Below are positions 48,061 to 56,700 of a stretch of 64,000 nucleotides of DNA, piece by piece (the stretch's first letter is position 1; the number at the start of each line of letters is the position of its first letter). The notes under the pieces were generated by a model that made no database searches, had not been told where the DNA came from, and saw nothing but the letters and a program-made list of their open reading frames with translations. The stretch lies in the NCBI RefSeq assembly GCF_000427865.1, contig NZ_ATYV01000019.1, positions 1-64,000 of the forward strand, in the 5' to 3' direction. The translations under genes were made by a program, and so were the position numbers. Source of the DNA: Corynebacterium sputi DSM 45148 (GTDB lineage Bacteria > Actinomycetota > Actinomycetes > Mycobacteriales > Mycobacteriaceae).

Positions 48061-48873
48061 ATGACCGAAAACGCCGCCTCGCACTCTGGCGCACGCCCGG
48101 TGTTGGAACTGGACTCTGTCAGCTTCGTCCGTCAGGGCCGCACGATCCTCGACAACGTGAATCTCACCATCAATCCCGGTGAGCGCTGGGCCCTGCTCGG
48201 CGCCAATGGCGCGGGCAAGAGCACCATCTTGTCAATGTGTGGCGCGACAGCGTTCCCCACGACCGGAACCGTCAACGTGCTCGGCAAGCGACTGGGCCGG
48301 GTCGATCTGCGGGAGCTGCGCAGCCACATTGGGCATGTGGACCCGAGGCATCAGGTGCGTCGGCCACTGACGGTCACCGAGGTGGTTCTCACCGGAGCGA
48401 CCAACACTGCCGATTTTGTTCCACGGTGGGTTCCCGCCGAGGAGACTGTCGAGCGACTGTACGAACTCATCGATCTCGTGGGACTTTCTGCGCTGAAGGA
48501 CTCCGCATGGCCGCGGCTATCCCAAGGGGAACGGGGCCGCACGCTCATCGCCCGAGCGCTGCTCGCGCAGCCTGAACTATTGCTTCTCGACGAACCCACC
48601 ACCGGGCTGGATGTCTCCGCCCGGGAGCTCCTCCTGCAAACTCTGGACGACCTCCACTGCGGCGCACCAGATCTAGCGACCGTTCTGGTCACTCACCACC
48701 TGGAGGAACTGCCTGCCTCCACGACGCACGCCATGCTCATCAAAAATGGCTCCGTGTTGACCTCCGGAGATGCCGACGCCACCATCACGACCGATCTGAT
48801 CTCCGAATGCTTCGACTTTCCGTTAGAAATTCAGCGCCGAGGTGGCAGGTGGGGTGCGGTGGCGGTGAGGTAG
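48061..48873 (+). CDS. Stand-alone ABC ATPase
   Basis: The 270-residue ATPase has Walker A (LLGANGAGKSTILSMCG), signature LSQGERGRTLIARALLA, Walker B (LLLLDEPTTGLDVSAREL) and the switch His in VLVTHHLEEL. The layout resembles ModF/YlmA-type ATPases that have no partner permease beside them. What it powers is unknown. No permease or binding protein lies near; the divergent gene is doxX-like. A strong repeat copy starts just before its stop. Confidence 0.85.
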   Translation: MTENAASHSGARPVLELDSVSFVRQGRTILDNVNLTINPGERWALLGANGAGKSTILSMCGATAFPTTGTVNVLGKRLGRVDLRELRSHIGHVDPRHQVRRPLTVTEVVLTGATNTADFVPRWVPAEETVERLYELIDLVGLSALKDSAWPRLSQGERGRTLIARALLAQPELLLLDEPTTGLDVSARELLLQTLDDLHCGAPDLATVLVTHHLEELPASTTHAMLIKNGSVLTSGDADATITTDLISECFDFPLEIQRRGGRWGAVAVR

Positions 48874-48896
48874 GTGTGAGGTGGGCGTCGGGAAGC
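48841..48896 (+). repeat. Dispersed G-tract/CGTCGGGAAGC repeat, copy 7
   Basis: A long G/T/A-rich tract (GGTGGCAGGTGGGGTGCGGT, GGCGGTGAGGTAGGTGTGAGG) leads to TGGGCGTCGGGAAGC with exact core at 48886-48896, then a TGCTTTT run. It spans the end of the ABC gene and the gap to the convergent MFS gene, the longest tract in the window. Confidence 0.75.
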
Positions 48897-48904
48897 GGGT
48901 GCTT

Positions 48905-50083
48905 TTAACGCCACACCATCGCAGCCAGGCCCGCTCCGATCAGGCCGAGCGCCGCGAGCATGAGCGCCACCGGCGCTAAACCGAGTGAGGCCCCGGCGAT
49001 TCCCGCCACTGGATACGTGAGCAGGAAACATGCGTGTGACAGCGAGAACTGCACGGCGAATACCGCCGGACGCGAGCGTTCATCAGTGGCGCGACGGATC
49101 AGCCGGGCCGAAGGCGTGAGAATGAACGACGCCGCAGCCCCCAGCAGGAACCACACCAACAACAGGGAAAACCACGGTGCGGTGGCAAGGGTCGGCGCGG
49201 CAAGGACAAGCAGAACGGGCAGAACAAACCCCGCGACAAGCATGACCCGACGATCTGGCAGTCGCCGCAGCATCCCGGGAAGAATCAGCGCGACAAGCAT
49301 CGAGCCTGCTCCGAATGCGGCTAGAAGTGTCGCCGTCTGAGCAGCAGTTCCCTCGCGGCTGCCTTGGACGAGCAGCACAGAGTTCACAATCACCATCGAA
49401 GACACCGCTGCCACCGACAGGTTTAGCCCCATCAGCCCGCGAAGTTCACGGTCGCGCCAGAAGATCCCGATGCCCTGAGTGAGTCTGTGCAGGAAGCGCG
49501 CCGGTTCAGGGTCATAGGGAGGGAATACAGCTCGGTAGACCAAAAATGCGGACAGTCCGAATCCGAACACGGTGCCAATGAACAGACTGTGGTAGCTGAC
49601 GATCGTCAGCAGCAGCGCCGCCAGCACCGGACTGAGCAGCGCTTCAAGGTCGTACGCCAATCGCGAGAGGGACAGCGCGCGCGTGTAGTCGTCCTCGCGT
49701 GGCAGCACCGACGGGATCACCGCTTGGAAGGCTGGGGTGAACGTCGCGGATGCGGCCTGCAGCACAACAATTAAGACGTAAATCTGCCAGGCCTCAGAGA
49801 CGAACGGCAATGCCAGCGCGGTGAGCGCGCGTACTGCATCGGCGCTGATCAGCAGGGTCTTGCGCGGCACCCGCAGTGTCAGAGCAGAGGTCACCGGAGC
49901 CACCGCCACATACGCGATCATCTTGATGGTCATCGCTATACCAAGGACTACACCCGCATCACCGCCAGCGATATCGAACGCCAGCAGCCCGAGGGCCACC
50001 GTCAGCAGTCCGGTCCCTAACAGCGCGATGACCTGGGCGCTAAATAGCCGCGCATACGTGGGATTCCGCAAGACCGACAGCAT
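48905..50083 (-). CDS. MFS transporter
   Basis: The 392-residue protein has twelve membrane segments: FSAQVIALLGTGLLTVALGL at the start, then FQAVIPSVLPREDDYTRALSL and LLGAAASFILTPSARLIRR. It follows the arsR gene by 3 bp on the same strand. ArsR-MFS pairs often export metals or metal complexes, so metal efflux is the first guess; other drugs are possible. The family is the EntS/tetracycline-like group of MFS. Confidence 0.85.
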   Translation of the reverse strand: MLSVLRNPTYARLFSAQVIALLGTGLLTVALGLLAFDIAGGDAGVVLGIAMTIKMIAYVAVAPVTSALTLRVPRKTLLISADAVRALTALALPFVSEAWQIYVLIVVLQAASATFTPAFQAVIPSVLPREDDYTRALSLSRLAYDLEALLSPVLAALLLTIVSYHSLFIGTVFGFGLSAFLVYRAVFPPYDPEPARFLHRLTQGIGIFWRDRELRGLMGLNLSVAAVSSMVIVNSVLLVQGSREGTAAQTATLLAAFGAGSMLVALILPGMLRRLPDRRVMLVAGFVLPVLLVLAAPTLATAPWFSLLLVWFLLGAAASFILTPSARLIRRATDERSRPAVFAVQFSLSHACFLLTYPVAGIAGASLGLAPVALMLAALGLIGAGLAAMVWR

Positions 50084-50086
50084 CGT

Positions 50087-50479
50087 TCAGCCTTGCCTGG
50101 GCACGTGATGGTGCGGCGGGATCTGGCCATGGGCGACAGAGTGTTCAGCCTGCTTCACAGCCTCGATGACCAGCACCAATGCGTGCTCGTCCGCCAATTG
50201 GTACAGCACGCGGGTGCCCTCCTGCCGAGTGGTGACCATCCGCGCCATCCGCAGTCGCGCCAAGTGTTGGGAAACCCCCGAAGGACGCTTCCCAACGCTC
50301 TCAGCCAACTCCCCCACACCCAACTCTCCAGCTCGGCGCAATGCGAGGATAATTCGAATCCTTGTTGGATCCGAGAGGATTGACAGTACTTCTGCGGCGA
50401 GGTCGATGTACTCCGAGCTCGGATCGACGTCGGCCATGGCAGACCCGTATGCCTCGTCAACCCGCTTATCCGCATGCAT
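50087..50479 (-). CDS. ArsR/SmtB-family metal-type repressor with His-rich tail
   Basis: The 130-residue protein has an ArsR winged helix (VLSILSDPTRIRIILALRRA, ELAESVGKRPSGVSQHLARL, TTRQEGTRVLYQLADEH). Its last helix carries D-x-H (ADEH), then a His-rich stretch EHSVAHGQIPPHHHVPRQG. Asp-x-His in helix 5 with later His residues matches the alpha5 site of SmtB/CzrA/NmtR-type sensors of Zn, Ni or Co. It should repress its operon with the MFS gene until metal binds. TAGTCT (minus, 50486-50491) lies 6 nt before the ATG, again leaderless. Confidence 0.85.
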   Translation of the reverse strand: MHADKRVDEAYGSAMADVDPSSEYIDLAAEVLSILSDPTRIRIILALRRAGELGVGELAESVGKRPSGVSQHLARLRMARMVTTRQEGTRVLYQLADEHALVLVIEAVKQAEHSVAHGQIPPHHHVPRQG

Positions 50480-50705
50480 ACGCGGAGACTAACACCTGCG
50501 ATTCCTCGGCGGCAGTGGTTTTCGACTTGATGGACCCTGCAATGGGAGGAAAACTCGCCTGCGCGACCTGGGAAAACGCTGCGCGCAATCCTCCGAAGGC
50601 GGGGTGCACCATTGCGGGGTCGACCCAGTCGGACCGAAGTACACTCACGGACCTGTCATCCTTAGCTCCAATCAAAATTCGCCGACATCCGTGTTACCCT
50701 CGCCA
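50480..50705. other. Intergenic region before the TPP riboswitch
   Basis: The 226 bp between the arsR start and the riboswitch hold the arsR promoter and, near 50692-50698, TTACCCT, a possible -10 for the riboswitch transcript (about 10 nt before the aptamer). A minus frame of 69 codons (50466-50675) overlaps the arsR start and resembles nothing known. I see no further gene. Confidence 0.5.
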
Positions 50706-50788
50706 CAGTGACACGGGGTGCCGCGCCTGCGGCTGAGAGAACACCCGTTGAACCTGATCCAGTTAGCACTGGCGAAGGGATGTCTCTG
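50706..50788 (+). promoter_or_regulatory. TPP riboswitch (THI element)
   Basis: The conserved core is complete: ACGGGGTGCC, then GGCTGAGAGAACACCCGTTG, AACCTGATCCAGTTAGCACT and GGCGAAGGGA. P1 closes by AGTGACA with TGTCTCT (one mismatch). It binds thiamine pyrophosphate and controls the SDR and monooxygenase genes downstream. The expression platform is described separately. Confidence 0.95.
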
Positions 50789-50883
50789 AGCGGAACCACC
50801 GCGGCACGAATGCACCGACCCAGGTGTATCCGTCGCCTCGTCGACCATCGGCCGACGGTGAAACCGCAGAATCAGCGCATGTC

Positions 50884-50903
50884 CCTTTCGCCGCGACGAA
50901 AGG
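50884..50903 (+). promoter_or_regulatory. Ribosome-site hairpin of the TPP switch
   Basis: CCTTTCG (50884-50890) pairs perfectly with CGAAAGG (50897-50903), which hides the GAAAGGCGAC ribosome site of the SDR. The same upstream strand (TCCCTTTCGCC, 50882-50892) is complementary, with one bulged T, to GGCGAAGGGA (50771-50780) in the aptamer. Ligand-bound aptamer would free the strand to close the ribosome site; ligand-free RNA would open it. Confidence 0.75.
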
Positions 50904-50910
50904 CGACAAC

Positions 50911-51690
50911 ATGCAGCACACCACACACCCGGGACTGCCCGAACAGGTTGTCCTGGTTACCGGCGGCGCCCGTGGACTGGGCAAGCGGATCACCGAAGCG
51001 TTCATCCGGGAGGGCGCAAAGGTCGTGGTCAACTACCATTCCAGCCGAGAAGCCGCCGAGGAACTGCAACAGGCGCACCCCGGCCAGGTCATCGCTGTGC
51101 AGGCCGACGTCCGCGACCGCGACCAGGTCGATGCACTTCTCGCCCAGGCCAAGGAAGCCTTCGGCCAGCCAGTAGCGACGGTGGTGAACAACGCCCTGGT
51201 GAATTTCTCCTTCAACGGCGACGCCCGCGCCAAGGCCAACGAGATCACCTACGACGCATTCGACCAGCAATTCCGCGGCGCCATCGGCGGAGCCGTCAAT
51301 GTCATCCAAGCTGCTCTGCCGCACTTCGCGGAATCCGGCTCCGGCCGTGTGGTCAATATCGGCACCAACCTCTTCCAGCACCCGGTCGTCCCTTACCACG
51401 ACTACACCGCAGCGAAGGCTGCCCTGTTGTCGTTGACTCGCACGTTCGCTGATGATTTGGGCCCGCTCGGCATCACGGTGAACATGCTCAGCGGCGGCCT
51501 GCTGCGCACCACCGACGCCAGCGCCGACACCCCGGACGAGGTGTTCGACTTCATCGCTGCCGGCACGCCCCTGCGATCTGTCACTACTCCAGAAGAGTTC
51601 GCTGACACGGTACTGTTCTTCGCCTCTCCGTGGGCCCGCGCGGTCACCGGGCAGAACCTGGTTGTCGACGGTGGCTTGGTGAAGAACTAA
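50911..51690 (+). CDS. SDR oxidoreductase under TPP riboswitch
   Basis: The 259-residue SDR has the cofactor loop VLVTGGARGLGKRITEAF, NNALVN (in place of NNAG), and YTAAK as the catalytic Tyr/Lys. The Ser position lies in VVNIGTNLFQHP, where Thr or Asn replaces Ser, so the active site may differ. The ATG at 50911 is set by GAAAGGCGAC; the frame further upstream runs through the riboswitch leader. It overlaps the monooxygenase by the TAATG junction. The reaction is unknown; the regulation implies a link to thiamine or its parts. Confidence 0.88.
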   Translation: MQHTTHPGLPEQVVLVTGGARGLGKRITEAFIREGAKVVVNYHSSREAAEELQQAHPGQVIAVQADVRDRDQVDALLAQAKEAFGQPVATVVNNALVNFSFNGDARAKANEITYDAFDQQFRGAIGGAVNVIQAALPHFAESGSGRVVNIGTNLFQHPVVPYHDYTAAKAALLSLTRTFADDLGPLGITVNMLSGGLLRTTDASADTPDEVFDFIAAGTPLRSVTTPEEFADTVLFFASPWARAVTGQNLVVDGGLVKN

Positions 51691-52988
51691 TGGCGCAGCC
51701 GCAAAAGCCGGACATCCACCTCAATCTCTTTGCCCACGGCTGCGGCCATCATTCCGCCGCGTGGCGCTCCCCGGACTCGTCCGTGGATCTGCTTCCCGAC
51801 GTCTCCTTCTTCGAATCCCTCGCCCGCACGGCCGAACGCGGGCGCTTTGATGCGATCTTCTTTGCGGACGGGCAGTCGGTGGGGATCGGGGGTGTAGCGA
51901 AAGGGCCAACCTGGTTCCTAGAGCCGATCACGATGCTGACGGCGATCGCGCGGTCGACGTCGAACATCGGCCTGGTCACCACGGTCTCCTCCACTTTCTG
52001 GAATCCGTTTCACGCAGCGCGTCTAATGGCGAGCCTGGACCACATCTCCGGTGGCCGAGCTGGGGTCAACGTGGTGACGTCAATGACGGATGACGAGGCT
52101 CGCAACCACGGGATGGACAAGCTCCCAGAGCATGCAGAGCGGTACGCCCGGGCGGATGAGTTCATTGAGGTGATCACTCGACTGTGGGCATCCTGGCCTG
52201 CTGATTCACTTCTCCGCGACCGAGACGGCAACTACGCCGATGGCAGCATGCTCAATCGCCTCGACCATGACGGGGAGTTTTTCCAGGTCGCAGGCCCGCT
52301 GAACATTCCGTCGACGCCTCAAGGCAGGCCGGTTCTGTTCCAGGCAGGAGCATCCGAGCCTGGCCGGGATCTGGCAGCCCGCCATGCCGAAGGAATCTAC
52401 GCCGTGGCGTGGGACCTGGAGTCGGCGAAGGACTATCGAGACGACATCCGTTCCCGTGCAGAGCGCCAGGGCAGGAACCCCGATGACCTGGTGGTAATGC
52501 CGGGCCTGGTCACATATGTCGGGACCACTGAGGAGGCTGCGAAGGCTCGTCAGGCAGAACTCAATGCTCTGCTGCCGGTCGAGGATTCGCTGAAGCAATT
52601 GGCGTTTTTCGTCGGGCAGGACACCTCGGATTGGGAATTGGACGCGCCCGTCCCCGAGCTTCCACCGATCGAGGAATTCACTGGGCCAAAGGGTCGCTAC
52701 GGCACGGTGCTCCGCATCATCGAGACCAAGAACCCAACTGTCCGGGAGCTCCTCGGCTACCTTGCCGCTGGCGGTGGCCACGCCACCTTCATCGGCACCC
52801 CGGAACAGATTGCCGATGAGATTGAGCGGTGGATCGACGGCGGTGCCGCCGACGGCTTCAACCTCATGCCGCCGGCACTGCCCCACGATATTGAGGCATT
52901 TGTGGACCTCGTGGTGCCCGTCTTGCAGGCCAGAGGTCGATTCCGGACCGACTATGAAGGCTCGACGTTGAGAGAGAATTTGGGATGA
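51690..52988 (+). CDS. FMN-dependent monooxygenase, NtaA/SnaA/DszA type
   Basis: The 432-residue luciferase-like (LLM) enzyme has the family start HLNLFAHGCGHHSAAWRSPD, AERGRFDAIFFADG, EPITMLTAIARSTSNIGLVT, ARLMASLDHISGGRAGVNVV, then VLFQAGASEPGRDLAARHAE. These enzymes use reduced FMN from a partner reductase to oxidise S- or N-containing compounds. Its ATG overlaps the SDR stop, so both are under the TPP switch. A role in salvage or breakdown of thiamine-related sulfur heterocycles is inference. A repeat core lies at 51791-51801 (weak tract). Confidence 0.9.
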   Translation: MAQPQKPDIHLNLFAHGCGHHSAAWRSPDSSVDLLPDVSFFESLARTAERGRFDAIFFADGQSVGIGGVAKGPTWFLEPITMLTAIARSTSNIGLVTTVSSTFWNPFHAARLMASLDHISGGRAGVNVVTSMTDDEARNHGMDKLPEHAERYARADEFIEVITRLWASWPADSLLRDRDGNYADGSMLNRLDHDGEFFQVAGPLNIPSTPQGRPVLFQAGASEPGRDLAARHAEGIYAVAWDLESAKDYRDDIRSRAERQGRNPDDLVVMPGLVTYVGTTEEAAKARQAELNALLPVEDSLKQLAFFVGQDTSDWELDAPVPELPPIEEFTGPKGRYGTVLRIIETKNPTVRELLGYLAAGGGHATFIGTPEQIADEIERWIDGGAADGFNLMPPALPHDIEAFVDLVVPVLQARGRFRTDYEGSTLRENLG

Positions 52989-53008
52989 GAATGGGGACGT
53001 CGGCAAGC
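52979..53008 (+). repeat. Dispersed G-tract repeat, variant (core CGTCGGCAAGC)
   Basis: TTGGGATGAGAATGGGGA then CGTCGGCAAGC (one mismatch), followed by GCTTTGG. It spans the 3' end of the monooxygenase gene. Confidence 0.45.
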
Positions 53009-53061
53009 GCTTTGGTGGTAAAAAGTAGTTAGGACATCGACTACCCACGGGGGCGTGCACC

Positions 53062-54051
53062 ATGCACCGACACCGGCCATTGATCGCAATCATCGGAGCC
53101 ACTGGGCTGCTCGCTGCCTGCGGCGCGGCTGACGAATCTGGAGCAGAGCCCGTCGAGCCCGTCGCCGAATCGGAGACGTCCGAGGAGACCACACCAGCAG
53201 CCTTCGTCGACGCACTGGGTGAGATCGGCAAAGACTGGGTCATTGCCGACTACGTACACTTCGTGGACCAATCCCGGATTAATGAACTGGAAAAGTCCGA
53301 CGAGGGATGGAAGGAACTCGGCGCAAATCGATCTGCGCAGACGCTGTCTTATCTTGCACAACCCGAGGCTTTGCTCGGACTCGACTTCGCAAGCGCCGAG
53401 TTTGTTATCTCTGCTGGTGGGCTCTGGGACGGCGATTTCAATGGAGTGAGTCTGATTTCCGGCGGGCAGGACACTGCCTGGGTCGAGGAGATGGCAATGA
53501 CGTCCGGATGGGTCGGGCAATCTCCACTATTTCGCTACGAAGGGAATCAGCCCAACGTTCCGCAAGGGATGCAAGTGCTGCTGGTCGATGATGATTCGGT
53601 AGCCACCGCAAACCCGGAGACGGACATGGATGTGGTCGGTGGTTTGGACCCAACGCTTGCCGAACAGGAACACATCGGCGACCTGGCCCAATGCCTCGGC
53701 GATCCGGTGTCCGCTGACATCTATTACCGGGTTCGCCCAGATGCCACTGATGAATACGCGGTGGGTGTTGTCGTCGGCGAGGACGGGGAACCACGCAGCG
53801 TGGTGTGTTCGTGGTTCCGGAATGCGTACATCGCGGAGCAAGTGGGCGACAAGGCTGTCGAGGACGTCAGGAACGCTGACATCCGTGGGACCACGGAGTT
53901 CTCGGGACGCAAGTACAACGAACTGTTCGACAGCCCGACCGTCAGCGTTGTGGGAACGATGCTGCGCACCGAACTTAGCCACAAAGACGACACCCCCATC
54001 GATGCCATTATTACCCTCGGCAATGGCTGGACTGCCCTGGGGATCAGTTAG
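53062..54051 (+). CDS. Lipoprotein of unknown function
   Basis: The 329-residue protein has a lipoprotein signal (LIAIIGATGLLAACGAADES, lipobox LAAC), an acidic Glu/Thr-rich spacer, and a globular part with VIADYVHFVDQSRINELEKS, GLWDGDFNGVSLISGGQDT and VVCSWFRNAYIAEQVGDKA. Two late Cys residues (LAQCLGDP, VVCSWF) could pair. I recognise no family. It converges on the three-paralogue operon with a 4-bp overlap of stops and may work with that lipoprotein set at the cell surface (inference). Confidence 0.75.
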   Translation: MHRHRPLIAIIGATGLLAACGAADESGAEPVEPVAESETSEETTPAAFVDALGEIGKDWVIADYVHFVDQSRINELEKSDEGWKELGANRSAQTLSYLAQPEALLGLDFASAEFVISAGGLWDGDFNGVSLISGGQDTAWVEEMAMTSGWVGQSPLFRYEGNQPNVPQGMQVLLVDDDSVATANPETDMDVVGGLDPTLAEQEHIGDLAQCLGDPVSADIYYRVRPDATDEYAVGVVVGEDGEPRSVVCSWFRNAYIAEQVGDKAVEDVRNADIRGTTEFSGRKYNELFDSPTVSVVGTMLRTELSHKDDTPIDAIITLGNGWTALGIS

Positions 54052-55421
54052 TCCTCTAGGACCCGCCAAGCTTTCACAAACTGATCCCCTGCCTTCTTGT
54101 ACTGCGCCTGCAATGGCGATTTCGGGTCCGGCTCCCACGTTCTAAACCGGTACGCGGCGACACTGCCAGGACTGATGCTGAATGTGGTTTTTGGCGGCAC
54201 CACCGGGTACAGAATCTGGGCCGTGCGGTGCATCTCGGAGGAGGTCGGGATGTCTTCGTATGCCAATGTGCAGTACTCGTATCTAAGGCTGATCTTTGTG
54301 GCCGTCGACTCGGACACTAGCTCTGTGAAGGAGTCAGCCCAGGCAACAAGTTCGGCGGCAGGGGCGCCATAAGAATTACCGTCCGATAGAGAGATAATGA
54401 CAATGTCGAAGGCTGCCGCCTCCGGAGACCTCGCCAAATCTTCGGCGACGAGGCGGTGATCTCCCGTGACGCTGACGTCCATGCGGCGGCCCTCCGGCGA
54501 TACATAGATATTCGTGACCAGGTCTGACATCCCAGCGGAAGCATCTTCGACAAGATTGAGGGTCGAGGCCTTCGCACTACTGGTGGTCAGCTGCACTCCT
54601 CGCTGGTCTTTGACCCTCACCTCGGTTCCACCTCCGAGTAGTTCCGTAGCCAGGTCGTATACCTCACGGATGTCGGCTTCATTGGTCACCGTCAGCGTGA
54701 CCGAGGGTCGAGAACTCGCCCGCGGTTTTCCGCGACCCCCGAGCTGCGCCGCATGGATCGACTTGACGGCATACTCTGCTGCGACGAGTTTCCACACGCG
54801 GAACAACGCCACCGGAACCGCCGTCGGCGACCCAAAAAATGTTGTTTCGCCGCTATCGCTCCTGAGCACAATGGTGGCCTCAACGGTGCCCGCAGCGACA
54901 TCGGGAAGTGTGAGCGGGAGGAACTCGGCCCAGTGGACAAAGGTCTTTTCCATCGCCTCTGGGCTGCTCTCTGCATCCGGCATCACCACGATGCAGTGGA
55001 GGAGTCCGGTCTTCACGGAGAACTCCGCCCTGCTCAGCGAGGCATCCGCCCGGGCTTCGAGCACAAGCGGAATCTGATTCTCGACGGCTCCTCGATCCAT
55101 CCCGACCGCCATCGACACCCCATCTGAGGTCAGTGTGAGGGGCCGGATCTCGGCGTGAGTCTCCAGAGAATCAAGGAAATCGGAGAGGGTGAGGGTGAGG
55201 GAGGTGAAGGTGGCGTCGGGAAGCGAATCTTTTGTCGTTATCGACCCCTCGACGAACCCTGGGATCCCCATCGCTAGATTGCGCCGCTTCACATCGACGG
55301 ACCCCACCGCCGGATCAGTCTCAAACCGATCATAAATGCGCTTGACCTCAGCACCACGCGAGCCGACCCCGAAGCGAGTGGCCACTGCGAACTGTGCGAT
55401 CGCCTTCAGCTTGTCGAACAT
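54048..55421 (-). CDS. Unknown paralogue C of the three-gene set
   Basis: The 457-residue product starts MFDKLKAIAQFAVATRFG; the ATG at 55421 stands one base after the stop of paralogue B, so translation is coupled. No lipobox is present. N-terminal match to its sisters: IYDRFETDPAVGSVDVKRRN, then GFVEGSITTKDSL. The WW patch of the sisters is replaced by VALFRVWKLVAAEYAVKSIH. Later: LTVTNEADIREVYDLATELL. The first part contains a repeat copy (55182-55224). The function is unknown. Confidence 0.75.
   Translation of the reverse strand: MFDKLKAIAQFAVATRFGVGSRGAEVKRIYDRFETDPAVGSVDVKRRNLAMGIPGFVEGSITTKDSLPDATFTSLTLTLSDFLDSLETHAEIRPLTLTSDGVSMAVGMDRGAVENQIPLVLEARADASLSRAEFSVKTGLLHCIVVMPDAESSPEAMEKTFVHWAEFLPLTLPDVAAGTVEATIVLRSDSGETTFFGSPTAVPVALFRVWKLVAAEYAVKSIHAAQLGGRGKPRASSRPSVTLTVTNEADIREVYDLATELLGGGTEVRVKDQRGVQLTTSSAKASTLNLVEDASAGMSDLVTNIYVSPEGRRMDVSVTGDHRLVAEDLARSPEAAAFDIVIISLSDGNSYGAPAAELVAWADSFTELVSESTATKISLRYEYCTLAYEDIPTSSEMHRTAQILYPVVPPKTTFSISPGSVAAYRFRTWEPDPKSPLQAQYKKAGDQFVKAWRVLED
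55182..55224 (+). repeat. Dispersed G-tract/CGTCGGGAAGC repeat, copy 8
   Basis: GGAGAGGGTGAGGGTGAGGG, then AGGTGAAGGTGG and the exact core at 55214-55224, followed by GAATCTTTTGTCG. It lies antisense in paralogue C and is translated as DSLPDATFTSLTLTLSDF, directly in a segment where the sister proteins have other sequence. Confidence 0.75.
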
Positions 55422-55422
55422 G

Positions 55423-56700
55423 TCACCTATTCCACCTGTCAGCGAATGCGACTCCATGCTCCTCAGTTCCCGAATGCCACTTCCGGTCAGTGCGCAGCTC
55501 CGGGCTGGGACGGAAATTGATCTGTCTACCCGAATCCATCTCCACCACGAACCACTGCTTTGTGGGATAGAGGGGCTTCAAGATGTCAGCCAAAGCCACC
55601 ATGTCCGCCAATGATGGAATTCCGGTGAAGGTGACCGTGACAGGCTGGGGCACCGTTCCGAGTTTCGCGTGGTCAGCATCAGTGCCGCCGAGGATAGTGC
55701 CGAGATGCTCGGCCCAACCAGGAAGATTGGCTGAGGGCGCGGATATTTGGTTGCCGTCGTCAGAACTGATGATGACCGCCCTAAAGAACGCAGCATCAGA
55801 GATTCGTGCGAGGTCCCGCGCGATGACGGGGATCATGGAGTGCTCCCCGGTACTGACCACCAGTCGGTTCTGGGACAGAGGCGAGACCCACATGCGCTGG
55901 ACCTTTTCTCTGATCTCTGGCGCGAGCTGGTGGAGCACCGCACGAGCAGGATCCCCGTCGGCACCAGGTGAAACGGCGATCTCCTCGGCGCTGAGAGTGA
56001 TGACATCAGCGGTGTAGGACCTGGCGACGGCCTTTGCAGCATCAATGTCCGGTTCCGCACCGATGGTCATCGCCAGTACTCCTGGCCTCAGGTCAGCCGC
56101 AGTCACCCCGAATCGGTCATCCACCGCGCGCCAGGCTTCACGGGCCGGATGCCACCAGTTTCCTGTTGGGCCACCAATTGCCGTCGTACGGGCATCATCG
56201 CGAACGAGCAGTTCCCGAGGATGTTCAGGGTCTTCCTCACCTGGGCCCGGCGCGATTCGCGCGTCCCACTTCTGCCTCGTCGGCGCCACAGCGGCGGTGT
56301 CAGTGACGAGGGTGACGAGGTCCCGCTCTATTGTCGCGGCAAAGATGTCCGGATCCGCCCGGAATTCCATTGCAAGGTCCAGATCATCAGAGTTGATCCG
56401 GCACCGGAAACCGTCCAGGTCGAGATTCATCTGCTGGAGCTTGGAACCATACGGCGGATGGTCCAAATAGTCCTTGACTCTGTTCCTTAAATGCTGGGCC
56501 TCTAATGGGGTCAATCCACGCCTGGCGATGACGGTGCCGCTCATCCACCCAGACAGGAATGGAATCATTGTGCCGCCGGTGAGGTCAGCATCGCGCACAT
56601 CAGGGTCATCCTCGAACCATGTTTCGAAAGCTCGAACCTCAGCTGCCCCCTTGTCAAAGGTGAACATTCGTCGCGGCTGAGGCCGCTGGCCGCTACTCAT
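55423..56700 (-). CDS. Unknown paralogue B of the three-gene set
   Basis: The 425-residue product has no signal peptide (MSSGQRPQPRRMFTFDKGAA). Shared family blocks: FETWFEDDPDVRDADLTGGT, SGWMSGTVIARRGLTPLEAQ, GNWWHPAREAWRAVDDRFGV and VVSTGEHSMIPVIARDLARI. Its ATG overlaps the stop of paralogue A (ATGA). It is probably cytosolic. I recognise no known domain. Confidence 0.75.
   Translation of the reverse strand: MSSGQRPQPRRMFTFDKGAAEVRAFETWFEDDPDVRDADLTGGTMIPFLSGWMSGTVIARRGLTPLEAQHLRNRVKDYLDHPPYGSKLQQMNLDLDGFRCRINSDDLDLAMEFRADPDIFAATIERDLVTLVTDTAAVAPTRQKWDARIAPGPGEEDPEHPRELLVRDDARTTAIGGPTGNWWHPAREAWRAVDDRFGVTAADLRPGVLAMTIGAEPDIDAAKAVARSYTADVITLSAEEIAVSPGADGDPARAVLHQLAPEIREKVQRMWVSPLSQNRLVVSTGEHSMIPVIARDLARISDAAFFRAVIISSDDGNQISAPSANLPGWAEHLGTILGGTDADHAKLGTVPQPVTVTFTGIPSLADMVALADILKPLYPTKQWFVVEMDSGRQINFRPSPELRTDRKWHSGTEEHGVAFADRWNR

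Noticed and set aside
50466..50675. 69-codon minus-strand frame before arsR
   Set aside because: It overlaps the arsR start and promoter, has no ribosome site and resembles nothing.
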